In this document: piece by piece, positions 1-10,734 of the stretch
How the letters are laid out: every line of letters starts with the position of its first letter
Numbering within the stretch: position 1 is the first letter of the stretch
NCBI GenBank assembly: GCA_020631735.1
Contig: CM036160.1
Location: forward strand, 115,426,680-115,490,679
DNA: 64,000 nucleotides
Source: Saccharum officinarum
Taxonomy: Eukaryota; Streptophyta; Magnoliopsida; Poales; Poaceae
Reading direction: 5' to 3'
Notes under the pieces: generated by a model
What the model saw: the letters and a program-made list of their open reading frames with translations, nothing else
Told to the model about the DNA's origin: nothing
The model's database searches: none
Program-made: the position numbers and the translations under genes

Positions 1-1851
1 GCACGGCGCCAGTGAGGGTCCAATAGGGCGTCGCGGACGGAAGAGGGTACCGGGGAGACCACCGCGTCGCCGGTCGAAGCCTCGAGGGCACGAGGCGGCA
101 GTGTGCCAGCCGCGTGCCGTGTCACCATCGGGTGAACATGCCGCGGGTGTCGGTGAAGCAGCGGCGGGTGGTAGACCGGCAGGGCACCACGAGCCGGCGG
201 GGACTGCTGCGGTGGTGTCGGTGTCCCCGGTGGAGAAGGGACCGCGAGCGGCGGCGACCGCGGCCTGCGCTGGTACACCCGTACCGGCGCGGCGAACCTC
301 GACGGAGGTGCCGGGACGGGATCCGGCGTCGGCGACCGGCACAACCCCCCCGGGGCAGAAGCGGGGGACGAAGGCCCCGGGTCTGCACCAACCGGAGAGG
401 ACGGGGCCGCGCCCGAGGACGACGGGCCCGGACCCGCCGGGAATCCGGGACAGGTGGCCGGCCCGGCACGCGGCGAAGCGGTACCTGCAGGAGACCACGA
501 AAATGGTGGCTGGACCACCGGGTCAGTGGAAAACAGGGAGGGAGGGTCAGGGACCGAAGGGGTGGTAGTGCTGGAAAAGGGAAAGACGGACTCATCGAAC
601 ACCACATGGCGAGAGATGAGAACCCGTCGGGAGGTAAGGTCAAAGCACCTGTACCCCTTGTGATCCGGGGAGTACCCGAGGAAGACACAGAGCGTGGAGC
701 GAGGGTCCAGCTTGTGAGAAGAAGTGGCAGCGGTGTTGGGGTAACACACACACCCAAACACGCGGAGGTGATCGTACCGAGGCGGGGTACCGAAGAGGGC
801 GTGGTGAGGTGTGGGAGCGGGACAGGCAGCGGAAGGAAGGCGGTTAAGAAGGTAGGTGGAGGTGTGCAGGCCCTCAGCCCAGAAGCGAGCAGGAAGAGAG
901 GCCTGAAACAGAAGGGTACGCACGGTGTCGTTGGTGGTGCGAATCATCCGCTCAGCCTTGCCATTCTGCGAAGAGGTGTATAGACAAGACATGCGCAACT
1001 GAACACCGTGAGAGAGGAAGAAAGCTCGGGAGGTGGAGTTATCAAACTCGCGACCATTGTCACACTGGACGGCCTTGATGGTGAGGCCGAACTGTGTGGA
1101 CACCCAAGTAAAGAAGTGAAGGAGCGTGGTAAACGTATCTGACTTCGCACGGAGAGGAAAAGTCCACGAATAATGCGAAAAATCATCAACAACCACAAGA
1201 TAGTACTTATAACCAGAAATACTCAGAATAAGAGATGTCCATAGGTCGCAATGTACAAGATCAAAAATACAGGCCGCATGGGAAGTAGAACTAGAAAAAG
1301 GAAGACGAACATGTCGGCCCAATTGGCACGCATGACACAGTTGCTCATCATGAGCTCGAGTACATGGAAGACCGGAGCTACGACTGAGCTGTATCAGGGC
1401 ATCACGTCCAGGATGGCCGAGGCGCCGGTGCCAGGTAGTAGAGGAAGTAGAAGCGACGAAGGCAACTGATAAAACGGGCGGCAAAGACAACGAAGGAGCC
1501 GCCGGGAAGCGAAGGGTGTAAAGGGGCCCGGAACTGTCACATCGGAGCAGAGGACGCCGGGAAGCCAAATCCTTTACAGTAAGACTATAAGAGTCAAATT
1601 CCACAGAACAAGAATTGTCAGCTGTAAAACGACGAATAGAAAGAAGATTATGAACCATGGAGGGAGCAACAAGAACATCGGGAAGACGGAAGGAGCCATG
1701 AGCACCGGCGGTACCCACAGACGTGACTGGAATACAAGAACCATTTACGACCATAATGGACGAAGGAAGAGAGGAAGAGGGAGAGTGAAGCGACGAAAGT
1801 ATACCGGGGTCAGGAGTGGTGTGGTAGGTGGCGCCCGAATCAGCGATCCAC
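1..1851 (-). pseudogene. copia protease and integrase, truncated by window edge
   Basis: Protease would mature the polyprotein and integrase would insert the cDNA. The protease active-site motif DSGAT lies at about 1829-1845. The integrase HHCC zinc finger (WHRRLGH ... CHACQLG) is near 1310-1440. The catalytic core shows HCDLW near 1235, CDNGREF near 1055 and the glutamate motif NGKAERMIR near 945-965. The frame then continues into the proline-rich linker up to position 1. Reverse transcriptase and RNase H are beyond the window. The upstream gag frameshifts make it non-functional. Confidence 0.85.
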
Positions 1852-3803
1852 TCAGGTCCGACCGGAGGTGTCAGGCCCATGATGCTGAACAAGCGAGCCA
1901 GGGCTGCCTGGTCCCATCCGACGACCCCCGGGAGAGTACCAGAAGGTGGAGTCCACGCCGTGGCCGGGAAGGCGCCGGGTGGAGGACCGGCAGGGGGAGC
2001 AGGAGGAGCTCCGGTGAGCATGGCCACCGGTGGACGCGAGTCGGCTCCAGTGGCGTGGTAGGGCCACATGGAGATGCGCCCGGACCACGGGTTCTGGAAG
2101 GAAGGCCATGGTGCCCCTCCCGGTGACCCACCCGGTGTCGAAGCCTGGGGAAGGCCACCCCGGCCACCACGACCCCCTCCGCGGCGACGACGACCGCCAC
2201 GACCCCCCCCCCCCACCTCCGCTCGGCCCGGAGGGAGAAGGACCCAGGAGAGACTGTGGCGGTGGAGCGGTCGACCGTGGTGGAGCAGACGGACGCGGTG
2301 GTGTAGCAGCCAGAGCCGTCGAGGAAGACGAGGACCCCGGAGCGGCGGTGGATCCCGGCTGGAGGCCCTGCGTGAGCTCCTCCATGACGAGATCGTCACG
2401 GACCTCCAGGAAGGTGGGGAAGGGCCTCTGACGGGTGATCCACGTCCTGAGGTGCGCGTAGCGGTCGCTGAGCCCCCGGAGGACGTTGAGGACCAAGATG
2501 CGATCCTCCACAGGCCACCTGAGGTCCCCCAGGGAGTCAGCCATGCCCTTCATCCGACGGCAGCCGACGGAGAGGTCACCCTGGACGAAGGTGCGGAAGC
2601 TCGCGTCGAAACGCAGAGCCCGGGCCTCAGCGTTGCCCAGGAACTGGCCCTCAAGGGCAAGCCACGCCCGGCGCGCGTCAGGGGAGGTGCGGACGAGGTC
2701 GTGGAGGTCCAGAGAGATCGTCCCCAGGATCCAGGAGAGAACGATGCTGTCGAGACGGAGCCACGACGGCGTCTGGACGGCGACCGAGGCGTTGACGAGG
2801 ACGTGGTCGTCGAGGGCGTAGCGGCGAAGAGTGAGGAGCACCAGATCCCGCCAGCAGGCGTACGAGGGCGACTCCGGCTCGAGGACGACCGGAACGAGCA
2901 GGCGAATGTTCTGGACCCCCCCCCCCCCCGCCTGGTAGTGCAGCTGAGCCACGAGCGGATCAGCCGGGTCGTGCCAGAGGACGGCAGTGTGTGACACGCG
3001 GCGTCCCGGCGAGGCAGAGGAGGTGGCTCCGGCGTCCTGGCCCGCGGGAGAGGTGAGGAGTTGCTCGGCCTCGGCGATCTGGCGAGCCAGGGCGTCGGCC
3101 GCGTCGCGCTCACGTTCCCACACGAGAGCGGCCGCGCGCACGCGGGCCTGCCCCTCCGCGGCGGCGGTCCGGGCAGCGACGAGAGCCGCGGCGAGGGTGA
3201 GGTTCGGTCCAGTCAGGCCGAGAGGGAGACCCCCAGGAGGGCCTGACTGAAGACCGGAGGTGGCAGCAGCAGCCAGTAGACCCTCGTGCAGCGCCTGGAG
3301 AGGCTGGAGCGGCTGAAGGAGGGGCTGCGCCTGTTGGTGGAGGGGCTGAAGGAGGGGCTGCGGCTGCTGGAGGCCACCATCGGCGGCCCCCGTCTCCTCA
3401 CCCGCTTCAGGACACCCCCGGCGCCAGGAGCGGCGGCTGTGGTGAGGACCTGGGCAGGGGCGGGGTCTCCAGGAGCGGCAGTGGGAGGAGGAAGGCCCGC
3501 CCCCTGCAGCGGCTGGGGAAGGAGCGGCTGGAGGAGGGGCTGGCGCAGCTGCTGTAGAGCGGCGGCATAGAGCGGCTGGGGAAGGAGCTGCTGGAGGGGG
3601 GAAGAGCCGCTGGCTGCAGATCCATCCGCCTCCGGGCCAGCGCCAGGGAGGGCCGGGCGGGCGGCACCGGCGGCGTTCAGAGGAGCGGCTGGCGCGGCAC
3701 CAGAGGTAGGGGAGCCGACCAGCACTTGGGCCCAGGTGGATGAGGAAGAGAGGGGTGGGAAGTGACTGTAGAGGGAAGGAGGAGGAGGGGGGCGGCCAGC
3801 CAT
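1852..3803 (-). pseudogene. copia gag, frameshifted
   Basis: This is the capsid part of the copia polyprotein. The start at 3803 (MAGRPPPPP) opens a proline- and glutamine-rich N-terminus, which shifts frame near 3400-3250. The conserved core (WRDLVLLTLRRYAL, GTISLDLHD, LEGQFLGN, KGMADSLGDL) then runs from 3141 downwards. This is the UBN2-type gag domain of grass copia elements. A glycine/arginine-rich stretch follows, with another frame change near 2205 at a run of C. I see no CCHC zinc knuckle between the core and the protease. The end is set just before the protease motif. Confidence 0.8.
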
Positions 3804-3882
3804 GGCGCCGGCTGGCCGGCGGCGGCCAGCAGGTGTGGCTGGCGGCGGCTGGGTGGAGGGGAAAGGGAGAGAGACTAACCTA

Positions 3883-3894
3883 GGCTGGATACCA
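3883..3894 (-). promoter_or_regulatory. Primer-binding site, initiator Met tRNA type
   Basis: The minus strand reads TGGTATCCAGCC directly next to the LTR end. The first seven bases match the plant copia consensus TGGTATCAGAGC, complementary to the 3' end of initiator methionine tRNA. The remaining bases differ, consistent with decay. Confidence 0.65.
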
Positions 3895-4008
3895 TGCTAG
3901 AAGTTATGATTTCATTGATTAGGGCTAACCCTAGAAGGGTAGCTATATAGGTTCCATACATGGGCCACATGGGCCTTAGCCTCATGGGCCTAAACACATA
4001 CTCCAACA
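3895..4008 (-). repeat. 5' LTR of the copia element (114 bp)
   Basis: On the minus strand the repeat starts TGTTGGAGTATG and ends CTTCTAGCA, giving the standard TG...CA ends, and it is followed at once by a TGGTATC primer-binding site. It contains a TATATAG stretch near 3941-3947. At 114 bp it is very short for a copia LTR. The partner LTR is not in the window, so the boundaries rest on the terminal motifs only. The expected 5-bp duplication here would be CCATG at 4009-4013. Confidence 0.75.
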
Positions 4009-5133
4009 CCATGGAGCTCCTTAAATCTGTCCATGATTTTTAATGGTATGGGACAAGGTGAGATGAGCAACTATTGATGGATCCTTTCTTCTGCAGTTGC
4101 ACTGAAATTTTCTTTTCTCCGCCTGTTCTGTTCTTATAATACTTTGCTTTGTGTTATTTTGCTTTTCTCCTCTTTTCTGCTCTTGTATTGCATATCAGAT
4201 TCTCTGAGTAGGTTTCAGTCAATGTTGAGTAAGTTCACACTAATGTTGAATTAGTGTATGAGGAGCATTTGGTTAATGTTAACTGAGATCATAGCGGGAA
4301 TGTAGAATTAATGTATCAGGGGGAACCAAATACATATTCCACTCTGCCATAGAATTAGTCCATGGATGCATACTAATAAATTATGTGCTGCCATGGTTTC
4401 TTTGCTTGGATCAGGCCATTGGTGCCAACATTGGTTGGAGTACTTGTTGATCTTATCTCGTATAATGTATTTTGTCTTGCAAGTGAGCCAGTAGCCCATT
4501 TTCTCCAGTCATCCCTTTTTGACCATGTATTTAAGAAGATGCTAGTATATAAGATGAATAAAATCACTCTTTCGGGTAAAATAAATATTTCTTTCCCAAA
4601 AAAATACTATGTATCTACAGTATATAAGGCTTTGTTGCTGTTATTGTCTCTACCTTATATGTGTGCTCCCCAACATGCTAATTGTAACCTAAGAGGTGTT
4701 TTCTGTCTTACCATTTCCGGTTGTAGGTATGCCCTTGTCTTGTATGGGTGTGAATATCCTACAATTTCTGAGTAATTTCCTTGCAAAACATCTTAGAAAA
4801 TTACAATGATATGTATTTTTGCTTCATTCTGCAGATATTCTTGGGATACTTGGAGTATTTAGTTAGTTAGTTCTCAGTTACATTATGTTAGATAATCTTT
4901 TGTGTTTGTCTTTACTGTTGAGTCTTTTCTGTTTTAGTCAGTCAATAAGAAGAGTCCTAGTTTCATTTGTTTTAGCTCATCTTGGAAATTTTGTGAAGTC
5001 TTTTGGGAGGGTATCAAATGGGTGATATATGTGTGGTAGGGGGGCAATTCCTGAAATTTCCCCTTCTTGCCTGCCTACACATGTACCAGAATGAACTGTT
5101 GGGTTTGTTATGTTACTAATAAATAAATTGAGC
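4009..5133. other. Host DNA, no gene recognised
   Basis: This is an AT-rich stretch with no supportable coding region. The 130-codon open frame on the plus strand at 4383-4775 has no motif I recognise and no family resemblance. It may be intron or 3' flank of an undetected gene, but nothing shows this. Confidence 0.4.
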
Positions 5134-5148
5134 TGTAAGCCTGGGAGC

Positions 5149-5319
5149 GTAATAAAAAAGAGATTTAAAGGGTTGGGATATACCTAGAGATCTCTGTTTG
5201 GATAGGAGTGCTTGGAAAACAGCTATTGATGTGCCTAAACCGTGACTGAGGGCTCATGTTGGGTTTCAACTCTAGCCTACCCCAACTTGCTTGGGACTAA
5301 AAGGCTTTGTTGTTGTTGT
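5149..5319 (+). mobile_element. 5'-truncated LINE (L1 type) insertion, 171 bp
   Basis: The insertion holds the last codons of a LINE ORF2, readable as DLKGWDIPRDLCLD then RSAWKTAIDVPKP and a stop at about 5232-5234. A short 3' UTR ends in CTTGCTTGGGACTAAAAGGC and a (TTG)n tail. It is flanked by a perfect 15-bp target-site duplication, TGTAAGCCTGGGAGC, at 5134-5148 and 5320-5334. The duplication fixes both ends of this severely 5'-truncated copy. Confidence 0.85.
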
Positions 5320-5359
5320 TGTAAGCCTGGGAGCCTTGCAGCCCTCCAGACACACCATA

Positions 5360-5468
5360 CTCCCTCCGGTTCCAAAATGCTGGCCATTCTAGTTTTGTCA
5401 TAACTCAAACTTCTGTAACTTTGACTTGGGACAAAATTAGAACAACTTACAATTTTGAATGGAAGGAG
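5360..5468. mobile_element. Stowaway-like MITE
   Basis: The ends are CTCCCTCCGGTTCC and, reversed, CTCCTTCCATTC. They are flanked by TA at 5358-5359 and 5469-5470. At 109 bp with no coding content it fits a Tc1/mariner-type Stowaway MITE. Confidence 0.8.
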
Positions 5469-5470
5469 TA

Positions 5471-6825
5471 CATGATTTAAGTTATTCAACTTCAAGTTAT
5501 TCAGCCTCCTGAACTCATTACATTCAAATCCCACCATGCTGCTTCATCTACAATTGAAATTTCAGTCCTAATGCATTTGAGTATCTCCAGGTATGTCAAT
5601 GATGGAAGGCCCTTTTGGCAATACATAGCCGGTACCTCTACTGGCTACTCAGATCTGCAGTAGTTTGAAGAACTATGGCAGTGATATACGACTGAAAAGG
5701 TGAGGTACAGCATGCAGTCAGAATGGTTTTGGACCTTCTTTTGCTATATGTTTACTACAGTATGAGCTTACAAAAACGTGATATGTTTGCAAGGGTGGAC
5801 ATCTCTGTGATCCAAACGCTGGATGTGTTCTCAAGTCTCCTAGAGTGTCCACTTTGACATTCGTCTTCAGCCACTTTTTACAAGCCCTGAAATGTGATGA
5901 CTGGTTTGATGCAGTTCAGTAGTTCATTATCAGCTGAAGTACAACTGAGGTTGGTTTCCATTTCAAAATATTCAATGGGTGATTGTGCATATTTCCAAGG
6001 GAACAACAGAGGGCAGTTTCTCCTGTGCGGCTGTGCCAGGCCTCTAGTCTCTTCATGCAAATATACTGATGTATATGTATGCATTTGAAGTTGACCAACT
6101 GCTTAGTTGCTTGTGTTGCGAATTCTGTAATTCGAACCGATTGACCTGGTCGAGCAAGTGGTGTGCATCTTCAGCTTTCCTTCACCAGACTATACGATGT
6201 GAGCTACCAAGACTGCTCAATGCTTCTTGAAATAGCAACAGGTGCATTGTGGTCCTTCTCCTTCAGGCTGTGGGGATAAAGGGTGACAAATGAGATCACT
6301 GTTCATCTGTCGTACGAAGAAAATAATGTATCACAGGATTAGCATTACTGTTATGTATAGTTGGCAGATGCACTTAACATTAGCAAACTACACCGAGAAA
6401 GGACTGACACCATTAGCAATCTGGTTATATAAGCAAAAACGGACCTGCGTAGCATTACCTCCTTGTTCTCTAGTTTATACACTCCGTATATATATGACTG
6501 ATGAAAGTTCCTTCAGCCTTGGATAGCATCCCTAAATACATGCGCAAGTGGATCAATTCTAAATAGAGAAAAAAAAAATCATACCCATGTGATTGCCGAA
6601 CGTCTGCACTTACTGAATTCTGATTCAGCTACCATGAGGCAACAACACCAGGCCTTGCAGCTGCAGCTGCAGCTCCTGAACTGTGCCGTGCCATCAGCAT
6701 AGAGCTCTTCAAAATTTTATTTCAGTTTATTACAACCAAAACTCACTTGCCAGAAAGGGAAAATGTACCTCTAAGTCTCTCAAGTCTCAATAGCACACAA
6801 TCTGCACCTTCTGTGACAAAACCAA
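5471..6825. other. Host DNA, no gene recognised
   Basis: The base composition is mixed and transcript-like in places (5740-6530), but open frames are short and unrelated to any family I know. A plain poly-A run lies at 6569-6577. Confidence 0.35.
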
Positions 6826-6920
6826 GGCCTCCTTTGGAACATGAGAATTTTATAGAAATCGGTCCTTTTTTATAGGGAAAATGAAGAAAACATGAAAAGT
6901 TCCCGCTTTCCAAAGGGGGC
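6826..6920. mobile_element. Short MITE with GGCCTCCTTTGGAA ends
   Basis: The left end GGCCTCCTTTGGAACATGAG matches, in reverse complement, the right end GCCCCCTTTGGAAAGCGGGAA. There is no coding content and the length is about 95 bp. No clear target duplication was found, so the superfamily is unassigned (hAT- or Harbinger-like). Confidence 0.6.
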
Positions 6921-8149
6921 AGTCAACAGAGGCAAACCAACGGTCTCCATTCAACAGGGAAATGGCACTAACAATGGCTTGAAAGCAATTTGAAAGAATT
7001 AACAATGTCTACCTAAAATTTTGTACGTGTGGTTGTGTGTGTTTTGTAAGGGTCATGCCTTTTTCTTAATATAACGATACACAACTCTATTCGTGTTTGA
7101 GAAGAAAAAAAACATATAGCTCATGTTTGCATAGGAACAACTAACAAGCAGGATTACTGAACAGCAAGGGAGAAAATCAGAGAATTCCTAACCTAACAGA
7201 GGCTGACATCATTTATATATGTATCAATTATTAACGTCTCCAAGACAATGGACATAACAAAAACAAACCATCCATAGCTAAACGCCCACCTTCCCTAAAA
7301 CAAAGCCATTCATGATTCCTACATGTTTATAAACCAGCCATCCCACAATAAAAAGACTGCATATAATTGAAAAAATGGCCATTGTATTCAACTATACAAT
7401 GTCAAGGATGAGCACCGCAAACAATTGACTGCTCCAAGATTCAGGACAACCAGGTTCACTAAAGAACTGACCTAATACACTCCAAGAATGCACAATATGG
7501 TTCAGAACAATCAGGTTTGGTCCTCAAGGAACCGTTTGACAGATTTCTGGAAATTACACCTGCTGGCAGGGACCAAAGGACGGCTGTCTTGAAGCAAGAA
7601 GTGCAGAGCAATGCAAAAACGACCTTTATAGCTGCATAAATAAATTGTTGTGCTCGAAGTAAGGAATTGCCACAAAACAAGAGCAGCATTATTCCTTCGT
7701 TCCATAAGAGCGATCAACCCAGCAGAAGCGTGAATTGTCTCTAGAGTGCAGGTCATCAGAAGGTATTATCCTGTACCATCAGATGAGTTTATCTAAATCA
7801 AACAGGAGAAGGTTTCCCACCAAATTGCTTGGATGCCACCAACAGCTTCAGCCTGCAAGGCCAATTAACACCGAACCGAGCTTTGCAATCAAAGAAATAG
7901 AACGCTCGCTCATCACAAATTGGTGCGACATCACTCATGTCAGTACCAATCTGAACCCCAAACAATTGCCAGAATAATATTGCAAGCAGATGTTGGACAG
8001 ATAAGAGATCAACATTCAGATAACAATAGCATTCCATTCCATTCAGTCAAAAAGCCACCGCGGCGCTTACACGACACCAAACAGCCAAGCCTCCGACTTA
8101 CTGAACTACCAGCAGCATCTGCCACCCGAAGACACACAGGAAGAGAAGC
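6921..8149. other. Downstream region and 3' UTR of the H2B gene
   Basis: No coding region is supportable. The part nearest 8149 is the 3' untranslated region of the minus-strand histone gene. Plant histone mRNAs are polyadenylated, and AT-rich AATAA-like signals on the minus strand are plentiful here, but I cannot fix the cleavage site. The open frames at 7459-8037 look accidental. Confidence 0.45.
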
Positions 8150-8605
8150 CTAAGACGAGGTGAACTTGGTGACGGCCTTGGTGCCCTCGGAGACGGCGTG
8201 CTTGGCGAGCTCCCCGGGGAGGACGAGGCGGACGGAGGTCTGGATCTCGCGGGAGGTGATGGTGGGCTTCTTGTTGTAGCGGGCGAGCTTGGCGGCCTCG
8301 CCGGCGAGCTTCTCGAAGATGTCGTTGATGAACGAGTTCATGATGGACATGGCCTTGGAGGAGATGCCGATGTCCGGGTGCACCTGCTTCAGCACTTTGA
8401 AGATGTAGATCTTGTACGTCTCCACGCTCTTCTTGCCCTTCTTCCGCCCCTTCTTCTCGCCGCCCTCCTTGCCGGCGGACTTGCCCGCCGGGAGCCGCTT
8501 CTCCGCCTTGGGCTTCTTCCCCGCGGGGGCCTTCTCCGCCGGGGCCGCGGGCTCCTCCTCCGCGGGCTTCTTCGCCGCTGGCTTCTTCTCCGCCTTGGGC
8601 GCCAT
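8150..8605 (-). CDS. Histone H2B
   Basis: This encodes a 151-residue core histone that pairs with H2A in the nucleosome. Residues 1-60 form a basic tail of KKPAxxxPA type repeats with many lysines, as in grass H2B. The histone fold follows, beginning at [17 protein letters not shown] and running through [34 protein letters not shown] and [13 protein letters not shown], to the C-terminal [10 protein letters not shown]. The lysine in AVTKFTSS is the conserved ubiquitination site of plant H2B. There is no intron, and the frame is intact from the ATG at 8603-8605 to the TAG at 8150-8152. Length and ends match the plant family. It stands alone, with no neighbouring histone gene in the window. High GC in the tail is normal for grass histones. 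Confidence 0.98.
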   Translation of the reverse strand: MAPKAEKKPAAKKPAEEEPAAPAEKAPAGKKPKAEKRLPAGKSAGKEGGEKKGRKKGKKSVETYKIYIFKVLKQVHPDIGISSKAMSIMNSFINDIFEKLAGEAAKLARYNKKPTITSREIQTSVRLVLPGELAKHAVSEGTKAVTKFTSS

Positions 8606-8725
8606 CGGGTCCTCTCGGTGAGTGGAAAAGGGCGGTAGGGTTTGCTCGGTTGCGAATCGGAATTCGAGGATGGGATGGGAGGTTGCGGAGGATTCGTGAG
8701 GAAGAAGACGGGGAGGGGACGACTA

Positions 8726-8853
8726 CTTTATAGAGCGGATGCCCTGCGCGCTGATTGGTGGAGAGGCGGATGCCGCGGATCGCTGGCGTGGGCGATCGCC
8801 AGGCGTTGGTGCGGTCAGGGGTTGGACGGCTGAGATGCGTTTCGGAGCGGATC
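8726..8853 (-). promoter_or_regulatory. Histone H2B promoter elements
   Basis: On the minus strand a TATAAAG box lies at 8726-8732, about 120 bases upstream of the start codon. A CCAAT box lies at 8754-8758. A CGCGGATC octamer reads on the plus strand at 8774-8781, with a one-mismatch copy (AGCGGATC) at 8846-8853. The CGCGGATC octamer is an established plant histone promoter element linked to S-phase and meristem expression, so replication-dependent control is likely. Confidence 0.75.
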
Positions 8854-8935
8854 GCTGACATGGCAAAAGGATGTCTGACAGGGGAACGCTGTACGTTGCT
8901 CAGCGTCAGTGTTTTTTTTTAAACACACACACAAA

Positions 8936-9180
8936 GGGCCTGTTTAGATGCCCAAAAACACCCAAAAATTTTTACACAATATCCGTCACATCGAATCTTT
9001 GGATGCATGCATGGATCATTAAATGTAGATAAAAGAAATAACTAATTGCACAGTTTGTCTGTAAATGTCGAGACGAATCTTTTGAGCCTAGTTAGTCCAT
9101 GATTAGATAATTTTTGTCAAATAACAACGAAAAGTGCTACAGGAACTTTTCCCAAAAAAATTTCACATTTAAACACGCCC
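8936..9180. mobile_element. MITE with GGGCCTGTTTAGATG ends
   Basis: The left end GGGCCTGTTTAGATGCCC pairs with the right end ...TTTAAACACGCCC. The body carries the usual grass stretches ATTAAATGTAGATAAAA and GAGACGAATCTTTTGAGCC. AAA flanks both sides. It is of the Tourist/Harbinger-like family common in grass promoters. It sits just upstream of H2B. Confidence 0.7.
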
Positions 9181-9341
9181 AAAGATCGTCAATTCGAGCT
9201 TCATTTTTTCTAGGTTCATGGCGTGTTTACAGGATTCGAATTTTTTTGGTTAGATATTTGGAGTGCAGTATTGGTGGATAGTGGCTATACGAAAGCAAGG
9301 TCGTAGCTTCTCCTAATCCTCCTATGAACTCATAGGATTAT

Positions 9342-9630
9342 GGTCTGTTTGGTTTCAATTTAATTTTTGGCAAACCAAAATATGGGCAACTTCAAAAGAA
9401 TTGGCATGTAATTTTTTTTTCACTACAATTGGCATGTAAGTAATTTGGTGCCAAAAAAATTTGGTAATACCTTCCAAATTTTTTGACAAGAAAATTCTTG
9501 TTGGTAACAAACCAAGTACCAACCTTAGTTGTCTTATGAAGATATTGACTTTCCGTCGTATTAGTATTACCCAAATTTTAGATTTCTCTAAATTTGCATC
9601 GCAAAAACTAGTCTTCAACTAAGCAGGCTC
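9342..9630. mobile_element. MITE with GGTCTGTTTGGTTT ends
   Basis: The left end GGTCTGTTTGGTTTCAATTT aligns imperfectly with the reversed right end GAGCCTGCTTAGTTGAAGAC. TAT is repeated on both sides (9339-9341, 9631-9633), consistent with a 3-bp Harbinger duplication. There are no credible genes inside, only antisense open frames. Confidence 0.6.
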
Positions 9631-9633
9631 TAT

Positions 9634-10177
9634 ACCCAAAGAAGCAGACCTTTTATTAATGTGATGAACTGTGAAGTAGTAGTGCCTTCATCTAAAAAAT
9701 ACAACTTTAAATGTATTTTTAGTCAAACTGTCTAAGGATTGAACGGATTTGTAAAAAAACACTCATGAACTAAATAGTTACATTATAAAAAATATATTAT
9801 GTAGCTAAATTATAATAGAATTTATTTGGCACCATAAATATTGTACTTTTAGTTATTTTGCGTAATTCTGGTTAGACTTTTAGTTTTTTTCATAACTCTC
9901 AGAGTAGCTTCTAGGTTGAATTCACGAGTAGATTTGTCAATCAATATTTTATAGAAAAGTGATTATCTGCTAATTCAGTATGGTGGTTTGTATAAAATGA
10001 ATTATGAGGCTAGGAACTAAAACAATAGCTTCTCATGAATCACTTCTTGCGTAAAAATGTATATTTACCTCAAGTTTATCTTACAAAATCTAAAGTATAA
10101 TCGCTTCTCATAAAAATAAAAAACATGACGATTTGCTTTTTAAAATCACTTGATTCATATCTTAGCTGAAACGACCC
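9634..10177. other. AT-rich intergenic DNA
   Basis: I see nothing coding and no clear transposon ends here. Confidence 0.5.
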
Positions 10178-10289
10178 TCACCCTGTTCGTTTTGCTGGAT
10201 CAGCAGCTATCCAGCAGTGTTTTTCTCATCACAACAAACCAGCGAACAGTATTTTTAGTCACAGTAAACCAGCGAAACGAACAGGGTGA
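10178..10289. mobile_element. hAT-like MITE, about 110 bp
   Basis: The ends form a near-perfect inverted repeat: TCACCCTGTTCGTTTTGCTGG on the left, and the same with one base changed, reversed, on the right. Inside is the motif CACAACAAACCAGCGAACAG. This is the small CCTGTTCG-type MITE family seen widely in Andropogoneae. The target duplication could not be fixed. Confidence 0.7.
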
Positions 10290-10734
10290 CCTGTTTATAT
10301 AGTTACACAGCTATTGATTCAACAATTTTAACTATATCCCCTTGACCAAATAAGTTTAATGGAACCAGAGCTGCTAATCTACACTTGTTGTATGGCTGCA
10401 TCAGGAGTGAGTGTAACTGTATAACTGGTAGGGCTAGAACCAATATTTGAACATAGAAGGGTTGTTCAAGTCAACAACAATCATACGTGATAAACATTCA
10501 TGGTGAGACAATCTGAATATAACTGTGTGTTTAGTTACACTGAGATGTGGCTGTACAAACCCTTATCGAGAGAACCCGCGTGTATTGAAAAATCAGGTGC
10601 AATAATCCAGCTCCAAAATTTGCCAATCAACTTGTCCAACGACGAATAAAGAACTAGAAGGAGGAGCAGCATGGAGGCTATGAATGAAGGCCAGTGATGG
10701 AGATCCCCTGAGATGGTCGTTGCCGCTGTGCCTG
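10290..10734. other. 3' flank of the DUF4228 gene
   Basis: No coding region. The right part is presumably the 3' UTR of the minus-strand gene that ends at 10735. Confidence 0.5.

Larger units (their letters stand above)
1..4008 (-). mobile_element. Ty1/copia retrotransposon, 5' portion, decayed
   Basis: Reading right to left, this element has a short LTR, a primer-binding site, gag, protease and integrase, and it runs off the left edge of the window before the reverse transcriptase. The domain order protease then integrase, with RT expected next, is the Ty1/copia order. The coding frame is broken in several places, notably around the C-runs near 2205-2217 and 2918-2931, so this is a dead copy. 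The linker after integrase ends in the usual grass copia motif PMVTRHAAG, about residue-equivalent position 90-130 of the window. The other LTR and its target duplication lie outside the window. Confidence 0.9.

Noticed and set aside
101..983. Long plus-strand frames at the left edge
   Set aside because: Antisense shadows of the GC-rich copia integrase linker, which reads coherently on the minus strand.
2068..2994. 308-codon plus-strand frame
   Set aside because: Antisense to copia gag; low-complexity Arg/Pro with no domain, whereas the minus strand shows the gag core.
8198..8638. 146-codon frame antisense to H2B
   Set aside because: Exact overlap with a conserved histone gene; composition mirrors the lysine-rich tail.
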